Shown piece after piece: positions 21,060 through 34,000 of a DNA stretch of 64,000 nucleotides. The stretch is from contig NC_088650.1 in assembly GCF_964019385.1 (NCBI RefSeq), forward strand, positions 30,283,161-30,347,160, written 5' to 3'. The position numbers and the translations under genes are program-made. How positions within the stretch are numbered: the first letter of the stretch is position 1; each line of letters opens with the position of its first letter. This DNA comes from Sycon ciliatum. Lineage: Eukaryota; Porifera; Calcarea; Leucosolenida; Sycettidae. The notes beneath the pieces were generated by a model. That model was not told the DNA's origin. It saw only the letters and a program-made list of their open reading frames with translations, and did not search any database.

Positions 21060-21181
21060 TTTTCCATCGTCCACCACACCACAACTGCGCTCCGACTCAG
21101 TCTCCAGCGATGGTGGTGTGCTGTGGCAACGTGTCGAGGCCGGCTGGAGAGCGCAGTTGTGGTGTGGTCGATGATGGAAAA
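21060..21181. repeat. hairpin element with about 36-bp arms
   Basis: TTTTCCATCGTCCACCACAC at the left is matched by ggtgtggtcgatgatggaaaa at the right. The arms continue through acaactgcgctcc. The loop is about 50 bp. Confidence 0.8.
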
Positions 21182-21453
21182 ATTAAATAATAATGTCCGT
21201 AGTGTGTTTTAAAAGCATGCGATTGCCACTAACACATTCGGATTGTCGTTATTACAAGTGCCAACCGCACATCTGATTCCATAATATTTTGGTTCTTCAC
21301 TTTTGGCTCAACCGGAACCCCCCTGTAGAGATCTCTGGATCCGCCCCTGGCACTGAGAGCAGTGTGAGAATGCGCAGTGTGCGGATTAGTGCAACCGCAC
21401 ACTGGCCACAGCCTCACACTACACTGCTCACTAGACACTAGTCTTGTCAAGTA

Positions 21454-21532
21454 CAGTGCTGGCAACTGAAATCCGACACCCTTGCTGGGGCGGCGCACCG
21501 GCAAGGGTGTCGGATTTCAGTTGCCAGCACTG
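21454..21532. mobile_element. 79-bp perfect snapback with TA target duplication
   Basis: Two arms of 32 bp, starting CAGTGCTGGCAACTGAAATC, are exact reverse complements around a 15-bp loop. TA flanks both sides (21452-21453 and 21533-21534). This fits a tiny mariner-type MITE; a transcript would form a microRNA-precursor-like hairpin. Confidence 0.85.
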
Positions 21533-22021
21533 TACAATGTATAAAAGCGATGCGCATCGCGCATAGCATCCGACATCGATGATCCAGATACATGTAGATC
21601 TACGTAGATCTACATGTATACAGTCAGATCATGTCGATTTCAGGCGAAAAGATGCACAAGTATTCACCATGTTCACAGACAGTACGAGTACTCAGTAGTA
21701 ACGCAACGCCGCACGCGCAAGTAGCACACATACACATGCATAGGCATTATGCATGTGCACATGTATAGTCATCCTGATCATCTGGCGCGGCCGCATGGCG
21801 TAGTGGTGATTATGCATTGTGTGGATTTTTGACACACTCAGTGACAGTACAATGCCATGTTTGTACAGCTTTATGTGCATATGTGACAGATATACAGTCA
21901 TGAGTCAGTTGTAGGCCAAAATCTAGGATTCGGCCTTTCTTGTGTCGTAGAATCAGCTCGGAGCTAGCGTTGGTGTCTTGTTGTCAGTTTTCATTTCCTT
22001 CCCTCCTGCTTCTAGTCTCAG

Positions 22022-22210
22022 GCGGTGTTAGTACTTACAGCTGCAATTTTGTTACTCTTTGTGCTCGTAACAATTGTGTATTCATTGCCAGTCAGTCGTC
22101 CTTTCAAACGTGATCGACCGTTTCGTGGATGTACTTCGTGCAACATTAGTAGTAGTCAGCCAGCTCAGCCGAATCAACGCTATCTCTATCTCTCCGTGTC
22201 TGAGGTCGAG
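22022..22210 (+). other. candidate exon encoding a membrane anchor
   Basis: A good acceptor (tctagtctcag) and a GTGAGT donor bound 63 in-phase codons. They encode a hydrophobic helix (LVLTAAILLLFVLVTIVYSL) followed by a basic then Cys/Ser-rich segment ending YLYLSVSEVE. This fits a type II membrane protein stem, for example a glycosyltransferase, but no catalytic domain was found nearby. No partner exon was identified. Confidence 0.35.
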
Positions 22211-22499
22211 GTGAGTGCTTAGCCAAGCGCTGGCGTTGCTGTTTCCTATGCAGCCATATCAGTGAGACCAGATGGAGGCAGCAGGAGCGCAATGTGCTCT
22301 AAATCTTCGTGTAAAGCCCATGTGTGTTTTCCGCCCGACTATTATTTCCACGTACGCGAAAAATAGACGGGTGTTGGGCCCGGGTAGCGTCGCCGAGTAA
22401 TATTGTGACAGGTGCATTTCACTTGCTTGTTGTTCTCCGTGTTCGTGCTGCCAACGGCAGCATGGAACGCAGGATCGCAGGCCAGGGCCATGGCTGCCA

Positions 22500-22932
22500 A
22501 TGCCGACTAACAGCATTAGCAAGCAGGCTCCTGCAGCCAAGCGCGAGCGACAAATTGCTCTGGAAAGGCTTTCCAAGCGATTTCAGCATGTATCAGTTTA
22601 GCTTTACAACAGGCTGCCATTACATGAAGCTAGTGGAACATTGAATGGATCTTCACGCACATGTGTTTTAGACAGAGAAACTAGCGGAACGTGGTGTTCA
22701 GGATTCCAGTTTGCGAACGGCCGACTTGAGCCCCATTTTTGCTGCTGTTATGTCGTCACAGACAGACAGCCACTTTGTTCTGTTCTCGTATCGAACGATG
22801 ACTGACTATCTATCTCACCTCATCCACAAGTCGTGGCATTCAAGTGCTGAGTGCGTACGATGTGGTGAAAATACCGATTGTGAGGACGGATTGTGGTATC
22901 GCTGGAATCGCCTGACTAAACATACAAATTGA
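22500..22932 (+). other. candidate two-exon gene fragment, unrecognised
   Basis: An ATG at 22500 starts 30 codons (MPTNSISKQAPAAKRERQIA...) up to a weak GTATCA site at 22590. After an 82-base intron ending TTTTAG, the frame continues at 22672 in phase for 86 codons to a TGA at 22932 (LRTADLSPIFAAVMSSQTDS..., ending WYRWNRLTKHTN). The composition looks coding, and the second part contains a Cys-x2-Cys and another Cys. I do not recognise a family. The second exon might donate earlier and continue elsewhere. Confidence 0.35.
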
Positions 22933-24914
22933 TACAAATTGATGTACGCAATAGGCAACACCTTAGTCTCTCTCCAGTATCGCTGATGGCTGTTGGTTGG
23001 TGTTTCTGGGATCGTAATGGCTGTGTTACTGAGATAAGTGAGAAGCAGCTGCATACTCCTAGTATCTGGTAAGCAAAGTGACGGTGGACAATTGCTATAA
23101 AAGTCAATGTGCATGCCTGCCAAGACTATGCTTTTTACCAGGTTGATTGATCAGGTGCAAAACCACTCTCAGCTTGGAAATAGTCGGTGTTCAGAATATC
23201 GGAAATATAACGATAAAGACTAGCCAACAAATTTGTACAGTCGTGGCCAAAGAAATCCAACCCACGTGCCGAAAGCAGCGCCAAGGCTCATGTGGCACTG
23301 CACCCCTCGTTGTTGTACTGTGCATGCTGTAATGGAAATGGAAACGCGACACTACTTTAGACTGGTGGCTCAGACTTCTTTGCCCAGGATTGTTGTACCA
23401 TGGCCACGTAACTTGTTCGTATCCGGGGTGAGGAGGGACGGGATGGCATTTTGATATTTTCTATGCACAATGCATAATACAACTTCGGCGATGCGATGGG
23501 TATCGGGCAGTGTGGTGTTTTGGAACGCGTGAATTGTCTCTTGTGAAAAGTGCAATGTGCATCGCGATGCGGCCTGCGATGTGCATCGCGAGAACCAGTG
23601 ATGCAACACTATGCAAACAAAACTGTCGATTGCATCGTATGGTTTCATCACGTCACAGAACTGATAATTATTTCATTGCGCTTGGCTGTAAATGTTGAAC
23701 GCACTCATTTTTGGTGCTGTGAGATTTTAGTACACTTGGGCCATTTCTTTTCTTTTCTGGGGTGACCAGTATTTATTTTTTGGTACCAACTTGTAATTCT
23801 GATGGAGTAGGATGGAATAGATAATATCTAGATATCTAGATGATAACGTGAAGTAGCATGGAAACACCGCAAAGATACTGTGATTCCAATGTCAGTACAG
23901 ACGACTGCGCAATGGTGTATGCTGATGGGGGTCGTTGAGGAGACGCCAGGGTGGCTGTACTTTGAGGTATGAAAGAGGACGTGATATCCAATGGCAAATA
24001 CTTGTGTATTCCAGACTGGCCGTACCAGCATGGGTCTGTCATTGTTGCAAGCGAGTACTATGCTAGTGTGCATTGGAATAACACGTCAACGTTCCTTAAA
24101 ATTCCTTTTTTTAAATCCTGCATCTGCCACCTTGGTACCTCAGGCATGGTGGTGGCGTGGCGAAAGCGAAAACTTCCTAAGCGGATAGTGATTCTCAACA
24201 CAATTGTACAGCAGGTGGTGATGCGAACAATGTCATGTGAACTGTAATTTACTTTTTATATTGTATTGCTACGTCGCCAGTCAGATCTCTCATAGAATGT
24301 TTCACTATATTTGTCGGCACGCTGTATTGGCGGTTGACATAGTATAATTCACCGCATGTCCACATGATGGCGTCTCGCCGAAATATTATGGCTATACAAG
24401 CGCATACTAGTAGTGCGCACCGAACCTCAAAAAATCTGTACAGGCTGTAGTCGATCTCACGTCATAAGGCAACACTGCCTGTTTGTTCTTCAACATTAAA
24501 TAATCCAATTCTAATCCCAATCTATACATGTGTGTCGGCTCGTGTTCCCTCCAGGTTTACACCGGTGAAGCAACCAGCTGCGGTGGTCGTGTGTGGGCTT
24601 GTCGCGACAGCCCATTCAGTTCACACGTATACACCAGCCAGCTATAGGCGGACCACGGGTGACGATCTCCGCGTTCTACAATCATACGCGGTGAAATCCA
24701 ACTTATCAACACGCTAACACTTCCTGTTGGGCAGGCCAGCGCCTTCTACAGGCTCTTGTCTGTGTCCATGCAGTGTACCACAACAACAGCAACAGCAGCA
24801 GCCACAAGCAGCTCCTAGCCAGCGTTCCTACTGTTCAGCAACCACACGCCCTTCTCAGCTATCTCGTGACGGTTCTAGGAACTCGACATCGTCGAGGCCA
24901 CGTCACCGTGTGCC
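22933..24914. other. upstream region of the Ras-family gene
   Basis: No gene can be supported between the candidate exon and the Ras start codon. The last 200 bases before the ATG are CAG/CAA-rich with acceptor-like tracts and probably hold 5' UTR. No TATA box or CpG promoter could be fixed. Confidence 0.4.
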
Positions 24915-27900
24915 ATGAGCAAGAAGGGGAAGCAGGCGAAATCGCCGATCAAGCTGGTGGTTCTCGGCGAAGGCGGCGTGGGCAAATCAGGTACCGTATT
25001 TTACCGGTTATAAGTCGACCCCGGTTATAGGTCGACCCCCCGTATCCGGAGGTCTTAATTATGTTTTTAAAGTGTTTGCCCAACGAAGCACTGCTAACCG
25101 CTCCCTTCTACTAACACATGAACAAATCACATAAACACTCCTCATTGGATTCTGAAACATCCCAATCCTTGAAAAAGGCAAATAAACTTGGCAAAAATGC
25201 ATACACATGGTGCACTCGTGTATTCAGTGCAGGTCATTTTTGGAAGATACCGATAATTCCCGGTTATAACTATATAAGTCGAATCCCGGTTGTAAGTCGA
25301 CCCCCACCTTTTCTCCTGCTATTTTCAGTCGTAAAAGGTCGACTTATAACCGGAAAAATACGGTAGGCGGCCTGGCGCGTGGCCTAAGACAATATTGCCT
25401 GTAGCGTGGCTGGAATACTACCCTCACTACTAGCTGGATCATTAGTGTCGTGTACAGCAACAGGTGCAACCCGCTGCATTATTTAACAGTGTAGTAGGCA
25501 GACGCTCTTCTGAATACAGGCAGGATTTAATGGGGAGCAGCATTCATATGTTGACATCAGAATCTGACCTGTTCACCAAGGACATGCAGCTGATTGCCAG
25601 CTGCCGGTGCACATTTAGTACGGTACTGAAACGTTGGGCACACGAATCAAAGTAGCTTTTCAACCTTATGCGAAACCTTTTACGCTATCCATCCTGGAAT
25701 AGAAAGTTTCAATTTGTTTTCAAGGTTTCACAGAAGAGTTGAACAGAAATGAAGAAGACATCTTCGTTACTATACAAGTGTCTTGCTGCAGTTTCACCCT
25801 GTTGTTGTTGTCGTTGTCGTTGTCGTTGGCGTTGTTGTTGTTGTCGCCGTTGTCACTGCCGTGCATGTGCGTATCTCCCTCTCACTGTCCCTCACTTTCC
25901 AGCCCTAACCATTCAGTTTGTGAGTCATGAATTTTCAGCAGATTACGATCCTACAATCGGTAAGCTAACAATTACTTCAGTACAATGGTGCTGTTGACCT
26001 GTGTTAGTTGAATGGCTATTATGTTTTGAAGTGGCAGAGAGTTTTATATTCATCATTTTGTTTGCTGTTATCGGCTCCTTGTCTCCTGAACAAATAGCCT
26101 GGAAAGTGGTGCTGAGCACACAAACACACACACACACATACACACATACACACACACATACACACACACACACACACATACACATACACACACAATACGA
26201 TACAATAATGCCCATCCACAAATGATGGCAGGTCCTGAAAGGACCGACAGTGTTTCAGTCACGGGGAACAGAACTTCGAGTGGCGACGGCAAAAATCTCG
26301 GCCACAGTGACACCTGAAATCGCGAGTCACAGGACTAGGCAGCACACACCCAAGCACACGCTTTGCAGCCAAAATACATTGTAATGTCAGGTGTGCTTTG
26401 TGTGTGTGAGAGGCCGGACGTGTGTTCGCCGACACGTTTCCCCTAGAAATTTGTTTCATTTCAAAAGCGAATAGGAACCGTTCTATCTTTGTGAAGTCCA
26501 CTGAGACGACTTGCCGGAATAACGGGCTTTCAAGGCGGAACACTAGTGTACACCGGCTCCTGTTCCAGGGTACTAGTCATGGAGAAACCCGGCAACAAAA
26601 CATTACACCGTGGCCGTCATGACTCTCGCCGGATAGTAGTACTGCTCTTCTCCTCATACTCTGGCTGGTCTCACCTGCACATGGCTCCGTCTTGGTTGTT
26701 GTGTGCGTTTGTTTGCACTACAGAGGATGCGTACAAAGTGACTTCTGACGTTGATAATGAAGCAGTGGATTTGGATATCCTGGATACTGCCGGTCAGGTA
26801 AAGTGATACAATACATGTACTGTTGATGCTGGTTTATTGCCAGGGATGTACAGTAAAATCTGTAACTAAAGACCACCGTGACTAGCGACCAGCCTGGTAC
26901 TACAGACCACTTCGCCAGGCACGGACGGTCTCACATTCATATATGGTTGTGTGGTGCAAACCTCTAACTAAGGACCACCTGCCACTAAAGACCGCTTTCT
27001 CTGGTCCCAAGGCCGGGGGTGGTCGTTAGTCACAGGTTTTACTATATACGATTGCGCTTCAGGGGTGGATACCTTTTTTTCCGGCTATAAGTTGACCCCG
27101 ATCACTTGGGGCCTCAATTTACCAGTTCAGTATTGATATGATCAATAGCGGTTGTGCCGGGGGGTTGCGCAGTCCTAAACTGGCGAACACCGGGCTGAGA
27201 AATAGTGCCAGGGCAAGCTTGAGTGAAGCGACTGGATCTCTGGTCGGTCGAGTTGCTCCCTGTACATCGGCACGTCGTCCCTACATCCCCTGTGTCTTGT
27301 TGTGTGTTTGTCTCCATATGTCTCTTTGTAGAGCTGTGTTCCCAATAAAAAATAAAAAAAATAAAAAAATCTCATTGAGCATCACTCTAGTTAGTAGACG
27401 TGTAAGTTAGCCTACGCTTTCATGTGCCGGGGGACTAGCTCACATGGTAGAGCGCTCGCTTAGCATGTGAGAGGTACCGGGATCGATACCCGGGTTCTCC
27501 AAGAAGTTCTTTTTTCTTCTTTTTTTTGTGACGCCAGCTCAGAAGTGTTCCTTGGTCAGAATTCTAGAAAGGGGAAATCTCTTGTTTTGCAATCACCAAA
27601 AAGCAGCAGTTGTCTGCACACAGGAACTGTTTCGATAGAAAAGCAAAAGATGAATGAACTGAGTTTGCAACTTTATCCACCTGTTACGTCCCCATTTTCC
27701 GATTCGGTTTTCTTCTTAATAGTACTCTGTTGAGCTACCAAAGTAAAATAAAATAGAGTGAATAGACAATTTTGATTATTATGCAACTTTTTAGCTTCAA
27801 AAGCATAATCAATAGGCCAAGCTGGATCGGCATACCATGAACTTCATTTCATAGCGAAAAGAAGAAAAATGTGAGTACAATCATCGACAGACATGGAGCG

Positions 27901-30900
27901 ACAATGATCAGATTCGAACGTTTTCTATAACGTTTCTTGCTCGATGTTCAAGTCTGTTCACCGTAAAAGTCCGTAAATAAGTGCGCACTCAGGCTAGACC
28001 AAAAAATAGAGATTCCCGGGCCATCCCGCACCAAAATCGAGCCAAAGTCTTCTTCTTTTTTAACAGTTCATATCCATGTACAGTACTGATCGTGTGAGTA
28101 GATCTGCCATGGAGTCACACAAACCCGGGCTTGCACGACTCCCTGATGTACGACTCAGGGCTGTCATTGGCCGAAATACAAAAACTTTGTACGGGTAAAC
28201 CGCGTACCTGTTGTCTGTAAAAATTAAAAATTAAATTACCGGATAATACTGTAAGAAGAGGGTTCAGCATGCGCCGTGCGTACATACAAAGGAAAGAATA
28301 TTTTTTTTAACGGCTGACTCGCGCTGTACGTAGTGGCCATCACATAGTCAGCTGATAGCTACAATGTAGCTTGTCTTCTTGCGCTTTGCAGCCACTGAGC
28401 TTGTTGTGAGCTGGCAGCGCTGATCGTCAGGTACTGGGCCACTAGAATCCTGAGGCGGTCGACATCCTTGTTCGTATTTCGCAGAATGTGGCGCAACATG
28501 TTGAACTTGTGGTGGATGGACTCGCCACCTTGCTCTCCAAGAGCACCAAGAGCAATGCCAAACCTCTCCATGCAGGGGACAAGATGACACTCGAGAAGGT
28601 GCAACTTAGGAGTTACAGGGCGTTTGTGGCGTGCTGAAACCTCAGACCGGACATTCGCCATGAAGGAGTTGATCTTCTCCCGCAAGCTGGAAGTGGCAGT
28701 GTCGTCTGCTGTGCTAGTCAAAGAGAAGATAGCTCTGCAGGTGGCGTGCGCAGCAAAAAGCGACAAGTACCTCTGAGAATACTCTGCGGCAGCTTGGATC
28801 AGTTGATGCAGAGACTGTGTCGGAGCAAAGTAGGCACCATCAGGATTGACAACAGGGGCGACTACATTGACCGGAGCAGATACAATTTCCTGAGTTACTG
28901 ACGGTTGTAGTGCTTTGTTGATGTGGTTTCCGACAAACTTACCAGATTGATGGGCCTGCCGATCGATCCTGTGCTTCACCAAAACTGGTTCAAGGGATGA
29001 AGCGCAAGGACCATTCTTGACCTTAGCACTCACAAGCTGCTCCTCTAAATGAGCGATGCGGCCGCTGAACTCATTCAATTGCTTCTGTTGTGTTGCCCAG
29101 TGTTGCTGTACTGAGCAGCAGACCCTCCATGTTGTGCTTCTGCCGCATGTTCTACTTGCACCGCTTGTGCTGCACTCAGCAATGCCTATTGCAGTTGGGT
29201 CTGTGCAACACATAGCTGCTGTTCTTGCTGTGCCTTCTCTGATAGCAGTGCCCATAGCTGCTGCTGTTTCTCGGCTACTTTCTTTAATGTTCTGCCGGAT
29301 GATTCCGTGTTGATCAATCTTGCCAGCATGTGGTCAATGGCTTCTGCATCTCTGATCAATGCCTCAAAGAGCAGAGGTAAAATACCAAGATGAAAGTGCA
29401 AATTGGGAATGCACACATCATGTATGTGTATCGGGAGGATTTGTGGTCTAATGACATTGTGGAAAATCTTGGCATTTGGATCCAGATGCCACAAACTGAC
29501 CATGGTCTTTACTCACAAAGTGCATTGCTCGAGTTGCATGTTGTGGTCACTCAGGAGTGTTAAAGTTAAAAGCGATCTAAAAAGCTTGCTGCTCTTTTTG
29601 CTTTCATGCCGTATTCCCAGGAGGTGTTCAGTGCCGTTCGCGATGAGTACATGCGCGATGGCGAAGGCTTCGTCTTGGTCTTCTCCCTGACGCACAGGGG
29701 CTCGTTCCACGCGATCAGAGACTTCTACGAGCGCATCAGACTGGCCAAGGACAGTGACGAGGAGCTGCCTGTTGTGCTTGCTGCTAACAAGGTATGGTGA
29801 AACCTGTTATAAGAGACCACCCTCCTTTAGAGACCACCTGGCTTTAAAGACCACCTGCCTTTAGAGGCCAACCTCCCTTTAGAGACCACCTGCCTTTAAA
29901 CACTGACTCCAGGCCCAAGGTTATGCTTCACCTTACATTCTCATCTGTGTAAAAGGAACGCCTTTCTTCTCTCAGAACCGACCTGTGTTTGTGCAGAATT
30001 GGGTTCAGGGAAACTTCAGTATACTTTAAAAGCATGTTGTACAGTCAGACCTCGCTTAACCGCACACATCCGTTTTCCACAAAAATATCCGGATAGGCGA
30101 GGGAACCGGATAATCGAACACACATACTGGATGTAAGCATGGCATATGCTGTACATTTGTAACCAACTATTTTCTTCCGGATGGCGAGGGATCCGGATAA
30201 ACGAGGACCGGATAAGCGAGGTCTGACTGTATAACGAATTAAACGAAGTGCTAAATCTAAGGAGGAGAAATCTGTCGTTATTATAAATATAAATATAGAA
30301 AACGTTCTAAAACAGAAATCGATGCTGTATTTTTGTAACATGGAAAAATGTGGGCACAAGTTTTGCGATCCTTGGCTCACCATCTGAGTTCTTGATACTG
30401 TACCACCGGCCAGCGTTGCCTGGCCGAATGTGGCAAGCGGGTGAAGCAAGTACATGAACAGCACACGTGCTCAGCACGTGGTGGTGGCCAGACCGCTGAA
30501 GTCCTGGTGAGGGAGGTTCTTCATCGTTGGAAGGAGAAGGAGGGACGTCTGTTACGCCTTCGGGAGGCTGGTCAGGGTTGTCCATCACCTGGTGGCGGAT
30601 ATCGGATGAAGCGGCTCAAAAAATTCATAAACTTACGAACAAAAGTGCGATGCGCTCTTCACTGCAGATCAGATGCAGAGTGCAGTCAGTGCAGATCTTT
30701 TGTATCCTTTTGTTGCAGATGTTTCTATTTGCAGAGAACGGTTCACGTGGTCCGCAGCGCTTGTGCGGCTGCTAGTGCTACCTATGGCCTAGGCTAGGTG
30801 GCTACATGATTCGCACGCTTCGCGTGCTCAGTCAGTCAGTGCTTCTTAATTCTGCGCACGGCTGCTACTGCTACTCGTACTGTTCGCACGCTTCGCGTGC

Positions 30901-30980
30901 TCAGGGCAGCGCTGCTCCGCAGCGCTTCAGCGTGACACAAACACACACGTCACAGGTGCCTCTTCTTTATAAGGAGCGTG

Positions 30981-31012
<32 letters not shown>

Positions 31013-34000
31013 ACGTCACAGGTGCCTCTTCTTTATAAGTAAAGATATAGAAAACGTTCTAAAACAGAAATCGATGCTGTATTTTTGTAACATGGAAAAA
31101 TGTGGGCACAAGTTTTGCGATCCTTGGCTCACCATCTGAGTTCTTGATACTGTGATTTCACAAATGTTCGGTACTTTTATTTTCGGTACTTTCGGTGCAT
31201 CTATTTCATACCTAAAATTTCAATAACCGAACAAACACTAACACACGTAATTGTGACATAATCCGAAATTTCTGTTCACCTAGCCTGGCCTTTTGGCTCT
31301 TATACCGAAAAAATTTGAGCTCCTAAAATTTCTAAAATTAGAGTCCTTATACTATTTCTAGTGAACGTTGAGGGTGGGTGAGAATCGTTACCTCCGTTGC
31401 CACGGAAATCTGATAACGGAGCTTCCAGATCCACACTCTCAAGGAAAGTGCCTTAAAATCAGCACTGCAACATGCTGCCTTGTCACCATGCTCTTCAAAA
31501 GCCTTGGTTGTTGGAGGAAGGACACGCACGGACTAGCGATGCACCGACTTAATACTCACATCAGTAGCCTGCACTACTCTTCCAACCAGATTTCTTCGCT
31601 TGCGGGCACTGCCGCACCATGTGGCCAACTCTGCCACAGTTGAAACACGCCTGCTCCTCCGTGGTGGCAGCCGCCACAACAACATCGCCACGTACTCGAG
31701 TCAAGTAGTCCGAGGTCGCAGCCTTCAAAGCCCGCCATAGCACTCAGCCGCTGCAAATCGGCAACGTAGGCGTCGGGAGACTCGTCCACACGCATCGTCC
31801 GTGAGGTGAATTTGGCGTATGCCTGTGCCTTCGTCAGAGTGAACGACTGTTCCATTTTTTGCGCAGACTTTGTCTTTCTGATCGCTTGTCGGCATCAGCG
31901 AAAATTCAAGGAACGCATCATCTGTCAGGAACAACGGGAAATTCTTCATCTCCTTGTTGTCGGTGTCCCAACCTTGGATGTTAGCGAGCACCGGAAACTT
32001 GTCCCAAAGTCGCCCGAAATCGTCTCCGTTCCCACGGAGCGGCTGGAGAAAGTTGTCAAACTTTAGCGACATCTCGCTGGCGTGGCAGGGTTCGCACTCG
32101 TCAATGCAACACACACGTCCTGGGTTTCGGCACCAGTTGTGGAACCCACGTTCGACCACCCAGCACTAACGCAACACTTCGGATTAGGGAACAAGTTATA
32201 TTATGTGAGTTGGGAGAGACATAGAACCAGACTGAACTACACTGAACTAAAGATCAACTGAACTAATGAAAGACGGACGTGCAATATAAGAAAGAAGTCC
32301 AGCTACAGCGTTAGCTGACAAACTAAGAAACTGAAAGGCAGCAAAGACAATGGAAGGTACGCATCACTAGCCCCATTGTTGTTGCAACATGAATGCGGAT
32401 CCTACCTATCATGTAGCAGTAAAGCTAAACCGAGCCAAACCATTCGTGCGACACGGTTGGTCAATCAGACCGCGGACCAGTCGTGCCCTGCCGGTGACAT
32501 GATACATACAGCGCAGCTAAGCAAGGTCACCGCGACCAGACTGCAGCGGTGAGCTACAAGTGCACTATAGATGCATGGCTAGACACACACATGACAAAGT
32601 GTAGCGCAGCAGGCCACGGATTGCAGCGCACACCGCACGCTCGTCTAGACATGTCTACATCTTTCCTTCTGTTCTCTTTGATTTCAAATTTCGTTTTTCA
32701 TCATCCTCCCGATGTTTCGGGGTAAACAAGTTAGTTGTTTACGATAGGATTATATTCTCACTTGGCCATTGTGACAAATCATAAGAACGCCAACATCTAA
32801 AGGATGCTGCATGAAAGTAGGCAGCTGCGAGATGCGTATCTCGCGCATGCTCTTGCACGGCTACGTAATGCATTACATCATAATACAACATCCCCTTCGT
32901 CATAAGGAGTTTAACAACCTACATCACATACCGTACGTACACGACGGCGTGTTCACAATATAGAACATAACATCCAACAATAGCTCTATGTACACTGTAA
33001 CAATCATGAATGGCACACGACGACGTGCTAACAATACAGAGACATAGTATCCAACAATAGCTCTATGTACAATATAACAATGGCACCTCAGCTAATGTGA
33101 CATAAGCGAACAGGTCCATAAGGCCTCTCTTGCCCTACACATCCAGGATTGTCCTGGGTGCGACTGCGCGGCCAGACCGTGTTCGATACAGCTGGGTGGC
33201 AGGTTCAGCAGGCTGGCTGACGTCACACGGTGACGGCGGCTGAGACTGGCTAATGTCGCTCCACGGCGACGGCACGTCACTCAGCGGCTGAGGCCCGCCA
33301 ATGTCGCTGTGCGTCGACGGCTGAGGGCCTGCGGGACTGGCATCCGGCGGGAAGTGGACCCGCCTCTCTCTGAGGTGGGTACGGTTGCGCCTCACTTCTC
33401 TCCCATGGTCAGGCTGCACCATGTATGACCGTGGCCCGTTGGCAGACTGGGGTACGATACCAGGTTCCCACAGGTGCGTGGTCGGGCTGCGGATGCCGAC
33501 GTGCTGACCAGGAGCTAGGGGGCGGAGAGACTGCGCTCGCTGGTCATGGTGCACTTTCTGCTGGTCCTGCCGTTCCTCGAGCTTCTGTCGGATGGCCTCG
33601 TCCCGAGTGTCGCGCTGGTGTTTTCGAGGCAGGTTGTCCTGTACCTGACGACCGAACAGCATCTCGGCCGGCGACGGTAAGCCCTGGCACACTGGGGTGG
33701 CGTGAATGCACAGCAGTGCTAAGTGCGGGTCGGTCCCGCTCTCCCTTGCCTTCTCGAGAGCTCTCTTAGCGATCTTGACTTGCGATTCGATAAACCCGTT
33801 ACTCTGCGGGTGATGTGGCGACGACATACTGTGGCGGAATCCATATTCGGCAGCGAACTCCGTGAACAGATGGCTGCTGTACTGCAGCCCGTTGTCCGAC
33901 TTCAGCACGGCTGGGATGCCATGCTCACCGAAAATCTCATTGAGGTGCTGGATGATGGCCCTGCTGGTTGCTTGTCCGGCAGGCAGCTTCCGGGTGATGA

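Larger units (their letters stand above)
18319..21349. mobile_element. 3.0-kb hAT-like element (outer) with 5-bp target duplication
   Basis: The left terminus is CAGTGGCGGATCCAG and the right terminus, on the other strand, CAGGGGCGGATCCAG. Both are followed by G-rich ggttccggg-type sequence. GCACT flanks both ends (18314-18318 and 21350-21354). No intact transposase is visible. A second element (19183-20982) and a hairpin (21060-21181) are nested inside. Confidence 0.75.

Noticed and set aside
22259-22576. 105-codon minus ORF
   Set aside because: Opposite the better-supported plus-strand exon candidate, with no splice support of its own.
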